From NCBI GenBank assembly GCA_026785885.1, contig JAJAZC010000034.1, forward strand, positions 1 to 52,443: a DNA stretch of 52,443 bases. Reading direction: 5' to 3'. The notes under the pieces were generated by a model. It made no database searches, was not told the DNA's origin, and saw nothing but the letters and a program-made list of their open reading frames with translations. The stretch's first letter is position 1. Each line of letters opens with the position of its first letter. The DNA comes from Rubrivivax sp. Its GTDB lineage: Bacteria; Pseudomonadota; Gammaproteobacteria; Burkholderiales; Burkholderiaceae_C. The position numbers and the translations under genes are program-made. Of this stretch, positions 44,717 through 52,443 are shown in pieces.

Positions 44717-44923
44717 ATGCCCTTGTTCTGGAAGCCCTACAAGTCCGACATCTCGAGCTTCATCGACGACCTGAAGGCCAAGAACCCGACGCTCGAGCAA
44801 GACCAGCGGGCCGGCCGCGCACTGCTGTGGGACCGCAACCTGGACCGCAACGCGCAGGCCGAGTGGCAGGACGCGGGCGTCAAGCAGGAAGCCTACGTCT
44901 ACCAGACCAACAAGCGCGACTGA
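44717..44923 (+). CDS. DUF3460 small protein
   Basis: 68 residues beginning MPLFWKPYKSDISSFIDDLKAKNPTLEQDQRAGRALLWDRNLDR, the whole length of the betaproteobacterial DUF3460 family, which has no known function. It is upstream of scpA, 27 bp away, and probably cotranscribed. Confidence 0.85.
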   Translation: MPLFWKPYKSDISSFIDDLKAKNPTLEQDQRAGRALLWDRNLDRNAQAEWQDAGVKQEAYVYQTNKRD

Positions 44924-44949
44924 GACGTCAGAAGCGCCGGCCGAACGGT

Positions 44950-45786
44950 TTGAACGCTGAACAACTGGCGCCGGTGGCGGCCGAGCCGCAGCCGCACGTG
45001 GTCGACCAGATCGCTGTTGCGCGCCTGTACGGCGAGCCGCTGTTCCGGCTGCCGTTGGACCTGTACATCCCGCCCGATGCGCTGGAGATTTTTCTCGAGG
45101 CCTTTGAAGGCCCGCTCGATCTGCTGCTGTACCTGATCCGCAAGCAGAACTTCAACATCCTGGACATCCCGCTGGCCAGCGTGACGCGGCAGTACCTGGA
45201 GTACGTCGAGCAGATTCGCCAGCACAACCTCGAGCTGGCCAGCGAGTACCTGCTGATGGCGGCCATGCTGATCGAGATCAAAAGCCGCATGCTGCTGCCG
45301 CCCAGAAAAGGCGCCGACGGGACCGAGGCCGAAGACCCACGCGCCGAGCTCGTGCGCCGGTTGGTGGAGTACGAGCAGATCAAGCTGGGTGCCGCCAAGC
45401 TCGACCGGCTGCCGCTGGTGGGGCGCGACTTTCTGCGCGCGCAGGTGCACATCGAGCAAAGCCTGGCGCCGCGTTGGCCAGAGGTCAACGCCGACGATCT
45501 GCGCCAGGCCTGGCGCGAGATCCTGCAGCGCGCCCAGCTCAGCGCGCACCACACCATCACGCGTGAGCAGCTGAGCGTGCGTGAGCACATGAGCATCGTG
45601 CTGCGGCGTTTGCAGGGGCGGCGTTTTGTCGAGTTTCACGAGCTGTTCGACACCACCCGCGGCACACCGGTGCTGGTGGTGACCTTCCTTGCGCTGCTTG
45701 AGCTGAGCCGCGAACGCCTGCTCGAAGTGACGCAGGCCGTCGCCTTTGCGCCGATTTACGTGCGCCTGGGCTTCACGCCCAACTGA
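44950..45786 (+). CDS. scpA: Segregation and condensation protein A
   Basis: 278 residues from TTG 44950; the longer track ORF overlaps DUF3460. ScpA is the kleisin that bridges SMC heads with ScpB. The signature EAFEGPLDLLLYLIRKQNFNILDIPLASVTRQYLEYV is followed by YLLMAAMLIEIKSRMLLP and a C-terminal winged-helix region (TRGTPVLVVTFLALLELSRERLLEV). No scpB is seen next to it. Confidence 0.92.
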   Translation: MNAEQLAPVAAEPQPHVVDQIAVARLYGEPLFRLPLDLYIPPDALEIFLEAFEGPLDLLLYLIRKQNFNILDIPLASVTRQYLEYVEQIRQHNLELASEYLLMAAMLIEIKSRMLLPPRKGADGTEAEDPRAELVRRLVEYEQIKLGAAKLDRLPLVGRDFLRAQVHIEQSLAPRWPEVNADDLRQAWREILQRAQLSAHHTITREQLSVREHMSIVLRRLQGRRFVEFHELFDTTRGTPVLVVTFLALLELSRERLLEVTQAVAFAPIYVRLGFTPN

Positions 45787-45833
45787 CGCCGATCCGACGC
45801 CGGTTCGACGTCCAACCGAAAGATTGCGCACCC

Positions 45834-46802
45834 GTGTTCAAGAACGCCCTTTTGTTTCAGATCGACCAGTGGCAACAGCCGACGCTGGAGCAATTCGAGC
45901 AGCGCCTGGACGGCGCACGCTTCGTTGCCTGCGGCGCTACGCAACCCGAAAGTGCCGGCTGGGTGCCGCCGCGTGGCGACAAACACGGCATCCTGGCCGA
46001 GAACGTGGCCGGGCAGATCATCCTGAAGCTGCGCACAGAGACCAAGGCCGTGCCGTCGTCGGTCGTCAAGACCGAGCTGGAAGCGCAACTGGACACCATC
46101 GAGCAGCAAACCGGCCGACGGCTCAAAGGCAAAAAAGCCCGAGAGATCAAGGACGAGATCGTGCAAAGCCTGCTGCCGCGCGCCTTTCCCAAGCGCAGCG
46201 GCACGCTGGTCTGGCTGGACGTGGTGTCGCAACGGGTTCTCGTCGACGCGCCGAGCCTGAAGCGGGCCGATGCGGTGCTGACGCGCCTAGCCGAGCTGCT
46301 GGGCGGCGGCCTCAAAATGAGCCCGCTGCAAACGGCACTGTCGCCGACCACAGCGATGGCGGCCTGGCTGGCCGACAAGGAAGCGCCCACCGGCTTTACG
46401 CTGGACCGGGACTGCGAATTGAAGCAACCCGACAGCGAAAAAGCCACCGTGCGCTACGCCCGCCACACGCTGGAAATCGACGAGGTCGGCGAGCACATCA
46501 AACAGGGCAAGCTGCCGACGCAGTTGGGCCTGACCTGGGCCGGGCGCGTGTCCTTCGTGTTGAGCGAGGCCGGTGCCATGCGCAAGATCAAACTGCTGGA
46601 CGGCGTGCTGGAAAGTCGCGCGCCCAACGCCGGAAGTGACGACGACGGCTTCGATGCCGATGTGGCTATTGCCACCGGCGAGCTGCAGCGCCTGATCCCC
46701 GATTTGGTGGCCGCGCTCGGCGGGCCGCTCGTGCGGGCGCCGGGGCCGGGCGCGGATACCGTGTCCGCGGGCGCGGCACCGTGGGACGCCGTGCCGGCCT
46801 AA
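45834..46802 (+). CDS. rdgC: Recombination-associated protein RdgC
   Basis: 322 residues from GTG 45834 (MFKNALLFQIDQW). Family landmarks: FVACGATQPESAGWVPPRG, LKLRTETKAVPSSVV, LPRAFPKRSGTLVWLD. RdgC binds DNA as a ring and limits RecA activity. The C-terminal ~20 residues are Ala/Gly/Pro-rich and variable. Confidence 0.92.
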   Translation: MFKNALLFQIDQWQQPTLEQFEQRLDGARFVACGATQPESAGWVPPRGDKHGILAENVAGQIILKLRTETKAVPSSVVKTELEAQLDTIEQQTGRRLKGKKAREIKDEIVQSLLPRAFPKRSGTLVWLDVVSQRVLVDAPSLKRADAVLTRLAELLGGGLKMSPLQTALSPTTAMAAWLADKEAPTGFTLDRDCELKQPDSEKATVRYARHTLEIDEVGEHIKQGKLPTQLGLTWAGRVSFVLSEAGAMRKIKLLDGVLESRAPNAGSDDDGFDADVAIATGELQRLIPDLVAALGGPLVRAPGPGADTVSAGAAPWDAVPA

Positions 46803-46833
46803 GGCCAGCGGCGGGGCGTGATGCGGCCTGGCT

Positions 46834-47223
46834 TTAGTGCAGCGGCCCGCGCCCACCACCGGCCGACGGCGTGTTGCTGCTTTGGCCAACGCTGCTCTTG
46901 GCCAACAGCGCCTTCGGGTCGACGCCGGCAAACAGCGCCGCAGCGCGCACCTTGATCTCCAGCAGCTCGTTGGCGGTCACCGAATACTGCCCGGTGGTCT
47001 TGTTGACCTGCACACCGAACTCCACGTCCTTGCCGGCGTTGGACAGCACACCGCTGGTGAACTCGTAGTCGTCGTTCTCCCACGGGTAGCCGGCGGTGCC
47101 GGTGTCGTAGTCCTGGTATTCCACGCGCTCGATCTCGCCACTGGCCAGGTTCAACAGTGCGCTGGCGGTGATCACTTCGTCGGACAGCTCATCGGTGAGC
47201 GTGATCGGTACTTTCAAGTCCAC
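46834..47223 (-). CDS. Hypothetical protein downstream of polA
   Basis: 129 residues from GTG 47223 (VDLKVPITLTDELSDEV), which has AGGA eight bases upstream; the track's earlier start overlaps polA. The sequence YQDYDTGTAGYPWENDDYEFTSGVLSNAGKDVEFGVQVNKTTGQYSVTANELLEIKVRAAALF is compact and acidic. No signal peptide. I do not recognise a family. Confidence 0.6.
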   Translation of the reverse strand: MDLKVPITLTDELSDEVITASALLNLASGEIERVEYQDYDTGTAGYPWENDDYEFTSGVLSNAGKDVEFGVQVNKTTGQYSVTANELLEIKVRAAALFAGVDPKALLAKSSVGQSSNTPSAGGGRGPLH

Positions 47224-47287
47224 GGCGGTTCCTGAAGACGCCGGCCCGGTGCCGGCAAGGCCGCGATTCTGCACCGCAGCTGCAGGC

Positions 47288-50041
47288 TCAATGCGCTTCG
47301 TCCCAGTTGGCCCCAACGCCCACTTCGGCCAGCAGCGGCACACGCAGTTGCGCCACGCCGCCCATCAGCTGCGGAATGGCGTCGCGGGCCCAGGCCAGCT
47401 CGGCATCAGGCACCTCCAGCACCAGTTCGTCGTGCACCTGCATCACCATGCGCGTTGCGCGTTGCTGGTCGTCCAGCGCCTGCTGCACGGCAATCATCGC
47501 CAGTTTGATGAGGTCGGCCGCGGTACCCTGCATCGGCGCGTTGATGGCCTGGCGCTCGGCCCCGGCCTTGCGCGGGCCGTTGCCGGAGTTGATCTCCGGC
47601 AGCCACAGGCGGCGGCCGAACGCCGTCTCGACATAACCGCGCTGCTTGGCCAGCAGGCGCGTCTGGTCCATGTAGCGCTTCACACCAGCAAAGCGCGCGA
47701 AGTACTTGTCGATGAAGTCCTTGGCGGCCTTTTGTTCGATGCCCAAATTGCTGGCCAGGCCGAAGGCGCCCATGCCGTACATGAGCCCGAAGTTGATGAC
47801 CTTGGCGTAGCGCCGCTGTTCACTGGAGACCTCGTCCGCCGGCGTGCCGAAGACCTCACTCGCGGTGGCGCGGTGCACGTCCAGCCCGCGCTCGAAGGCC
47901 CGCAGCAGCGCCGCGTCTTCGCTAATGTGGGCCATGATGCGCAGCTCGATCTGCGAGTAGTCCGCGCTCATGATCACGTGGCCCGGCGGCGCGATGAAAG
48001 CCTCCCGTATGCGCCGGCCTTCCGGTGTGCGGATGGGGATGTTCTGCAGGTTCGGGTCGTTGCTGGACAAGCGCCCCGTCACCGCCACGGCCTGCGCGTA
48101 ATTGGTGTGCACGCGGCCGGTGGCCGGGTTGACCATCAACGGCAGCTTGTCGGTGTAGGTGCCCTTGAGCTTGGACAGGCTGCGGTGCTCCAGGATGCGC
48201 GCCGGCAGCGGGTAGTCGACTGCCAGTTCGGCCAGCACCTCTTCGTCGGTGCTGGCAGCACCGGTGGCGGTTTTCTTCTTCACCGGCAGGCCGAGCTTGC
48301 CGAACAGAATCTCGGCGATCTGCTTGGGGCTGCCCATGTTGAAAGGCTGGCCGGCTATGTCATAGGCCGCCTGCTCCAGCGCCACCATGCGCTCAGCCAG
48401 CGCCTGGCTCTGGCGCGCCAGAGCCCCGGCATCGATCAGCACGCCGTGGCGCTCAACGCGCTGCAGCACGGCGCTGACCGGCAGCTCGATGTGCTCGTAG
48501 ACATAGCGCAGCCCAGCGTCAGCAGCCACACGCGGCCACAGCGTCTGGTGCACGTGCAGCGTCATCTCGCTGTCTTCACCGGAGTACTCGGCAGCGCGCG
48601 TGATCTCCACCTGTGCAAACGGAATCTGGTTGGCGCCCTTGCCGCACAGATCTTCGTAGCTCAGGCCCTTGCGCCCGAGGTGGCGCTCAGCCAGCGCCTG
48701 CAGGCCATGCGTGCGGTGGGCTTCCAACACGTAGCTCTGCAGCAGCGTATCGTGCCGGTAGCCACGCACCTGGATGCCGGCGTTGGCCAGCACGTGCAGG
48801 TCGTACTTGATGTTTTGGCCGACCTTGGCGCGGCTGGCATCTTCCAGCCACGGCTTCAGGCGCGCCAGCACCGCGTCCATCGGCAACTGGTCGGCTGCAC
48901 CGGGGTAGCTGTGCGCCAGCGGCACATAAGCAGCACGGCCCGGCTCGGCGGCGAAGCTGATGCCGACGATGCGCGCGCGCAGCGCATCCAGGCTGTCGGT
49001 CTCGGTGTCGATGGCCACCAGCTCGGCGGCCTGCAGCACGACCAGCCAGGCGTCCAAGCGCTCCCAGGTGGTGATGGTTTCGTACTCGCGTGCGACCGCC
49101 AGCGCCGGGGCTTGCGGCTCATCGGCGCGGCGCTCTGCCGGTATCTCGGCAACCGGCTCGCTGCTGCGGCCCAGCGCCACCTCCAGCTCCTTGCGCCAGG
49201 CCTTGAAGCCGAAACGTTCAAAGAAGGCCAGCAACCCTTCGCGGTCGACCTCGCGCAGTGCCAGTGCTTCCAATGCCGGCCAGTCGGCGATGTGGTCGGC
49301 CAGCTCGCAATCCTTCACTACAGTGATGAGCTTCCTGCCCAGCGGCAGCCAGTCCAGCGCCCGGCGCAGGTTCTCGCCGGCCACGCCTTTGATGTTGCCG
49401 GCGTTGGCCACCACGCCGTCCAGCGAGCCGTAATCGGCAATCCATTTGGCCGCCGTCTTGGGGCCGACCTTATCGACGCCGGGCACGTTGTCCACGCTGT
49501 CGCCGATCAGCGTCAGGTAGTCGACGATGCGATCGGGCGGCACACCGAATTTGACCTTGACGCCCTCGACATCGAGCGTCTCGTTGCTCATCGTGTTGAT
49601 CAGCGTCACCTGGTGCGTGACCAGTTGCGCCAGATCCTTGTCGCCGGTGCTGATGATGACCCGGTGGCCGCTTCTCGCGGCAACGCAGGCCAGCGTGCCG
49701 ATGGTGTCGTCAGCCTCGACGCCGGGAACCTCCAGCACGGGCCAGCCCAGCAGCTTGACGACCTCGTGGATGGGCTCGATCTGCTGCGCCAGCGGCTCGG
49801 GCATCGGCGCGCGGTGGGCCTTGTAGTCGGCGTACAGCGCGTCGCGGAAGGTCGGCCCTTTGGCGTCGAACACACACACCGCGTGCTCAGCCGGGTACTG
49901 CTCGCGTAGCCGCTTCAACATTGCCACCATGCCGTGGATGGCACCGGTCGGCACGCCACCGGAACGCAGGTCCGGCATCGCGTGGTAAGCGCGGTAGAGG
50001 TAGCTCGACCCGTCTACCAACAGCATCGTCTTGTTGCTCAT
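47288..50041 (-). CDS. polA: DNA polymerase I
   Basis: 917 residues from ATG 50041 (MSNKTMLLVDGSSYLYRAYHAM). Three domains: 5'-3' exonuclease (1 to ~290, DAVCVFDAKGPTFR-like metal sites), 3'-5' proofreading exonuclease (VAIDTETDSLDALRARIVGISFA keeps the catalytic Asp/Glu), and family A polymerase (SADYSQIELRIMAHIS, MYGMGAFGLASNLGI, MVMQVHDELVLEV). The proofreading site is intact, unlike in some bacteria. The long ORF opposite (47168-49909) is a shadow. Confidence 0.97.
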   Translation of the reverse strand: MSNKTMLLVDGSSYLYRAYHAMPDLRSGGVPTGAIHGMVAMLKRLREQYPAEHAVCVFDAKGPTFRDALYADYKAHRAPMPEPLAQQIEPIHEVVKLLGWPVLEVPGVEADDTIGTLACVAARSGHRVIISTGDKDLAQLVTHQVTLINTMSNETLDVEGVKVKFGVPPDRIVDYLTLIGDSVDNVPGVDKVGPKTAAKWIADYGSLDGVVANAGNIKGVAGENLRRALDWLPLGRKLITVVKDCELADHIADWPALEALALREVDREGLLAFFERFGFKAWRKELEVALGRSSEPVAEIPAERRADEPQAPALAVAREYETITTWERLDAWLVVLQAAELVAIDTETDSLDALRARIVGISFAAEPGRAAYVPLAHSYPGAADQLPMDAVLARLKPWLEDASRAKVGQNIKYDLHVLANAGIQVRGYRHDTLLQSYVLEAHRTHGLQALAERHLGRKGLSYEDLCGKGANQIPFAQVEITRAAEYSGEDSEMTLHVHQTLWPRVAADAGLRYVYEHIELPVSAVLQRVERHGVLIDAGALARQSQALAERMVALEQAAYDIAGQPFNMGSPKQIAEILFGKLGLPVKKKTATGAASTDEEVLAELAVDYPLPARILEHRSLSKLKGTYTDKLPLMVNPATGRVHTNYAQAVAVTGRLSSNDPNLQNIPIRTPEGRRIREAFIAPPGHVIMSADYSQIELRIMAHISEDAALLRAFERGLDVHRATASEVFGTPADEVSSEQRRYAKVINFGLMYGMGAFGLASNLGIEQKAAKDFIDKYFARFAGVKRYMDQTRLLAKQRGYVETAFGRRLWLPEINSGNGPRKAGAERQAINAPMQGTAADLIKLAMIAVQQALDDQQRATRMVMQVHDELVLEVPDAELAWARDAIPQLMGGVAQLRVPLLAEVGVGANWDEAH

Positions 50042-50097
50042 GCCGTGATTGTGGCGCCGCGGGTTTTGGCCATCAGGCGCTGCGTAGAATCGCTTCA

Positions 50098-50466
50098 ATG
50101 TCTTCCCTACTGCGCGTTGCCACAGCTCTGCTGGCCATCGTCGGCTGCTTGCCTGCTTCGGCGCAGACCGGGGCGCAGACCGCTGCAACTGGCGCGGTAA
50201 CTGCCGCGGGAACGGCGGCATTGACGGCGGCTGGTGCTGCGTCTGCGCCGGCCCGGCGTGCCATGCGGCCGCACATCACCGTGATCGAAGACGACAACGC
50301 CCGAATCGAAGAGATTCGCGGGCGCAACGGCGTCGAGCGGGTGGTGGTGCAGAGCAAGATCGGCGGCGTGCGGCCGTATCAGATTCAGGCGCCGACACTG
50401 GGGCGCGACCCCTCGCAGGAGCGCGGCAACGCCGGCCGTCCCGCCTGGTCGATCCTGAACTTTTGA
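50098..50466 (+). CDS. DUF2782 exported protein
   Basis: 122 residues with a signal peptide (VATALLAIVGCLPASAQ) and an Ala/Thr-rich linker. The core HITVIEDDNARIEEIRGRNGVERVVVQSKIGGVRPYQIQAP resembles DUF2782, usually found between polA and thrB as here. Function unknown. A TAGAAT at 50085-50090 is a possible -10. Confidence 0.75.
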   Translation: MSSLLRVATALLAIVGCLPASAQTGAQTAATGAVTAAGTAALTAAGAASAPARRAMRPHITVIEDDNARIEEIRGRNGVERVVVQSKIGGVRPYQIQAPTLGRDPSQERGNAGRPAWSILNF

Positions 50467-50473
50467 CCGCACC

Positions 50474-51442
50474 ATGGCGGTCTACACTGAGGTCCGCTTC
50501 GACGAGGCCGATGCGCTGTTCCTCCGCCTGGGCCTAGGCGCGCTGACCGATCTGCAGGGCATTCGCTCCGGCATCGAGAACACCAACTACTACGCCAGCA
50601 CGGCCAGGGGCCAGTGGGTGTTGACGCTGTTCGAGCGCCTGAGCGCAGAGCAACTGCCGTACTACCTGCAGCTGATGCAGCACCTGGCGGCCGAAGGCAT
50701 CCCGGTGCCGGCGCCCCAGCCCGCGCCGGGTGGTGAATTGCTGCACCACGTGGCCGGCAAACCCGCTGCCGTGGTGACGCGGCTGCCCGGCAGCCACCGC
50801 CTGCGCCCGGACGCCCGGCATGCAGCACTGGTGGGCCAGATGCTGGCGCGCATGCACCGCGCCGGCCAAAGCTTTGCGCTGCAACAGCCGCATCTGCGCG
50901 GCCTGGATTGGTGGCTGGAGACGGCGCCCACCATCCGCCCGCACTTGGCGCCGGAGCAACTGGCCTTGCTGGACGACGAGCTTGCTTTCCAGCAGCACCT
51001 GGCGCAATCGCCCGCCGGGCAGGCGCTGCCGCGCGGGCCGATACACGCCGACCTGTTTCGCGACAACGTGATGTTCGACGACACCGCCGGCGGCGACCGG
51101 CTGTGCGGCTTCTTCGACTTCTACTTTGCCGGCACCGACGCGCTGCTGTTCGACGTGGCGGTGTGCCTCAACGAATGGTGCACGGACCTTGTCAGCGGCC
51201 AGCTCCATGAGCACCGCGCCAGCGCCTTCATGGCTGCCTACCAGCAGGAGCGTCCGTTGAGCGCCGGTGAGGTGCGCGCGATGCCGGCGCTGCTGCGCGC
51301 CGCGGCACTGCGCTTCTGGATCAGCCGGCTGTGGGACTGGCATTTGCCGCGTCGTGCAGCGCTGTTGCAGCCCAAGGACCCCGGCCATTTCGAGCGGGTG
51401 CTGCAAGCCCGCATTGCCCTGCCCTGGCACCCGAGCGTCTGA
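50474..51442 (+). CDS. thrB: Homoserine kinase (ThrB, APH-fold)
   Basis: 322 residues beginning MAVYTEVRFDEADALFLRLGLG. Key segments are IRSGIENTNYYAST, the catalytic Brenner motif PIHADLFRDNVMFD and GFFDFYFAGTDALLFDVAVCLNEW. This is the choline/aminoglycoside-kinase-type homoserine kinase of proteobacteria, phosphorylating homoserine in threonine synthesis. It is 7 bp downstream of the DUF2782 gene. Confidence 0.93.
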   Translation: MAVYTEVRFDEADALFLRLGLGALTDLQGIRSGIENTNYYASTARGQWVLTLFERLSAEQLPYYLQLMQHLAAEGIPVPAPQPAPGGELLHHVAGKPAAVVTRLPGSHRLRPDARHAALVGQMLARMHRAGQSFALQQPHLRGLDWWLETAPTIRPHLAPEQLALLDDELAFQQHLAQSPAGQALPRGPIHADLFRDNVMFDDTAGGDRLCGFFDFYFAGTDALLFDVAVCLNEWCTDLVSGQLHEHRASAFMAAYQQERPLSAGEVRAMPALLRAAALRFWISRLWDWHLPRRAALLQPKDPGHFERVLQARIALPWHPSV

Positions 51443-51522
51443 ACCCCGTCAGGCTATCGGCATATCGGCCTATCCCCGGCGCTGTGCACCGGCCTTCGAC
51501 TTTCGAAACCCTGAACAACCGC

Positions 51523-52362
51523 ATGGCCCTGATCCTGAAGACCGCCGAATCTGCGCGTGGCGCGCGCTGGGTGGGCGACGGCTGGCGTTTGTTTGCACGC
51601 CGGCCACTGGCCTTCACGGCGCTGTTTGCGGTGTTCCTGTTTGCTGCGCTGGTGGTCAGCCTGGTGCCGTTGCTGGGCGGGCTGGCGCAGATGATGTCGC
51701 TGCCGCTGCTGAGCCTGGGCTTCATGGTGGCCAGCCAATCGGCGCTGCTGGACGGGCCGGTTCATCCGCGCCAGTACATCGAGCCGCTGCGCACCGACGC
51801 GCGCCGACGCCGTGCACTGTTGCTGCTGTGCGCGGGCTACGGCGTGGCCGCCCTGGTGATCCTGTGGCTGGCCGACGCGGTGTCCAACGGTGCCTGGGGC
51901 CGGCTGCAGGAGTTGATGGCAAAAGGCGAGGCTGCGCAGCCGCAAATCGACGCACTGTTGTCCGAACCCGGCGTGACCACCGGCGCGCTCCTGGCAGTGA
52001 CGCTTGGCGCGCTGCTGTCGGTGCCCTACTGGCATGCACCGGCGCTGGTGCATTGGGGCGGCCACAGTGTCGGGCAGGCGCTGTTTTCCAGCACGTTGGC
52101 GGTGTGGCGTAGCAAAGGCGCGTTTTTCGTCTACGCGATGGCCTGGGTCGGCAGCATCGTCGTCTTCGGCATCGTCGCCGCGCTGGTGATGGGCTTGCTG
52201 GGTCTGCCGCAATTGGCGGGTGTGCTGGGCGTGCCGGCAGGCCTGGTGTTCTCAGCCGTGTTCTACATCTCGCTGCTGTTCACCTTCAACGACAACTTCG
52301 GCGGCACACCACCGCTGACCGACGACGAAGTGGCCACCAAGCCGGATTCGCTGAATAGCTAA
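51523..52362 (+). CDS. BPSS1780-type membrane protein
   Basis: 279 residues from ATG 51523 (MALILKTAESARGARWVGDGWRLFARRPLAFTALFAVFLF). Five or six hydrophobic segments and the repeated R-P-L-A-F-T opening motif match a betaproteobacterial family of unknown function. It is 80 bp downstream of thrB. The GC skew and lack of frameshifts suggest a functional gene. Confidence 0.8.
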   Translation: MALILKTAESARGARWVGDGWRLFARRPLAFTALFAVFLFAALVVSLVPLLGGLAQMMSLPLLSLGFMVASQSALLDGPVHPRQYIEPLRTDARRRRALLLLCAGYGVAALVILWLADAVSNGAWGRLQELMAKGEAAQPQIDALLSEPGVTTGALLAVTLGALLSVPYWHAPALVHWGGHSVGQALFSSTLAVWRSKGAFFVYAMAWVGSIVVFGIVAALVMGLLGLPQLAGVLGVPAGLVFSAVFYISLLFTFNDNFGGTPPLTDDEVATKPDSLNS

Positions 52363-52443
52363 CTGGCCCTCGCGCGTGAAATCGCGCTCGGGCCTTCGCC
52401 TGGCGAGCGAGTCCTTCCGGAGTCGCACGTCCCGGCTCAGCCC
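52363..52443. terminator. Possible transcript-end hairpin after the membrane protein gene
   Basis: GGCCCTCGCGCG and CGCGCTCGGGCC form an imperfect inverted repeat 7 bp after the stop. There is no U-tract. The remainder to the window edge holds nothing I can support. Confidence 0.35.

Noticed and set aside
47168-49909. 913-residue plus-strand ORF
   Set aside because: Antisense shadow of polA; no family resemblance.

Overview
The window is GC-rich (high sixties percent by eye). Its gene families (DUF3305/DUF3306, the DUF3460 small protein, a BPSS1780-type membrane protein, RdgC, a TctC/Bug-type binding protein, a TAT-target FDH leader protein) point to a betaproteobacterium of the order Burkholderiales, probably of the Rubrivivax/Leptothrix/Methylibium type. 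This is inferred from gene content only.

Layout. 1-9.5 kb: 3' end of a UxaA-type sugar-acid dehydratase, an RCC1-repeat lipoprotein, a YecA/UPF0149 protein, a FAD oxidoreductase, a small basic protein, a YpfJ-type zinc peptidase, dCTP deaminase and a tungstate-type ABC transporter (tupBCA). 9.7-27.3 kb: a formate dehydrogenase island. It holds moeA, fdhD, a three-subunit periplasmic molybdo/tungsto-FDH with three small accessory genes, selB, a selenocysteine tRNA, selA, two DUF3306 genes, DUF3305, a multi-[4Fe-4S] protein, a TorD-type chaperone and mobA. 27.4-34.7 kb: panE, the tripartite tricarboxylate transporter tctCBA, an acyl-CoA ligase and apbC/mrp. 34.7-37.1 kb: a scar of dead IS66 transposase and Rhs fragments. 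37.1-52.4 kb: metG, a large LuxR-type ATPase regulator, two frameshifted genes, an omlA/bamE-like lipoprotein, DUF3460, scpA, rdgC, polA, a DUF2782 protein, thrB and a BPSS1780-type membrane protein.

Most interesting system. The tRNA between selB and selA has the long acceptor and long variable arm of tRNA-Sec, but its anticodon is GCA (cysteine codons UGC/UGU), not UCA. In the neighbouring FDH catalytic subunit the active-site position that is Sec (UGA) in many homologues is a UGC codon. That UGC is followed, at the spacing seen in E. coli fdhF, by a hairpin resembling a bacterial SECIS element, with U17 and loop G23-U24 conserved. selA and selB are intact. The simplest reading is that selenocysteine is inserted at a sense cysteine codon, UGC, marked only by the SECIS. 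Ordinary UGC codons in the same mRNA, including those for the [4Fe-4S] ligands, would still be read as Cys. Sense-codon tRNA-Sec variants have been reported in metagenome and genome surveys and in Aeromonas salmonicida (Mukai and colleagues, 2016, from memory). A complete selB-selC(GCA)-selA plus target set beside its only visible substrate gene is the item to check. The competing explanation is a decaying Sec system with a true Cys-FDH.

How the genes work together. TupABC imports the oxyanion. MoeA and MobA build the guanine-dinucleotide cofactor, and FdhD and the TorD-type chaperone help mature the apoenzyme. The TAT system exports FdhA with FdhB to the periplasmic side, where FdhC (cytochrome b) passes electrons to quinone. 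SelA/SelB/tRNA-Sec would supply the catalytic selenocysteine.
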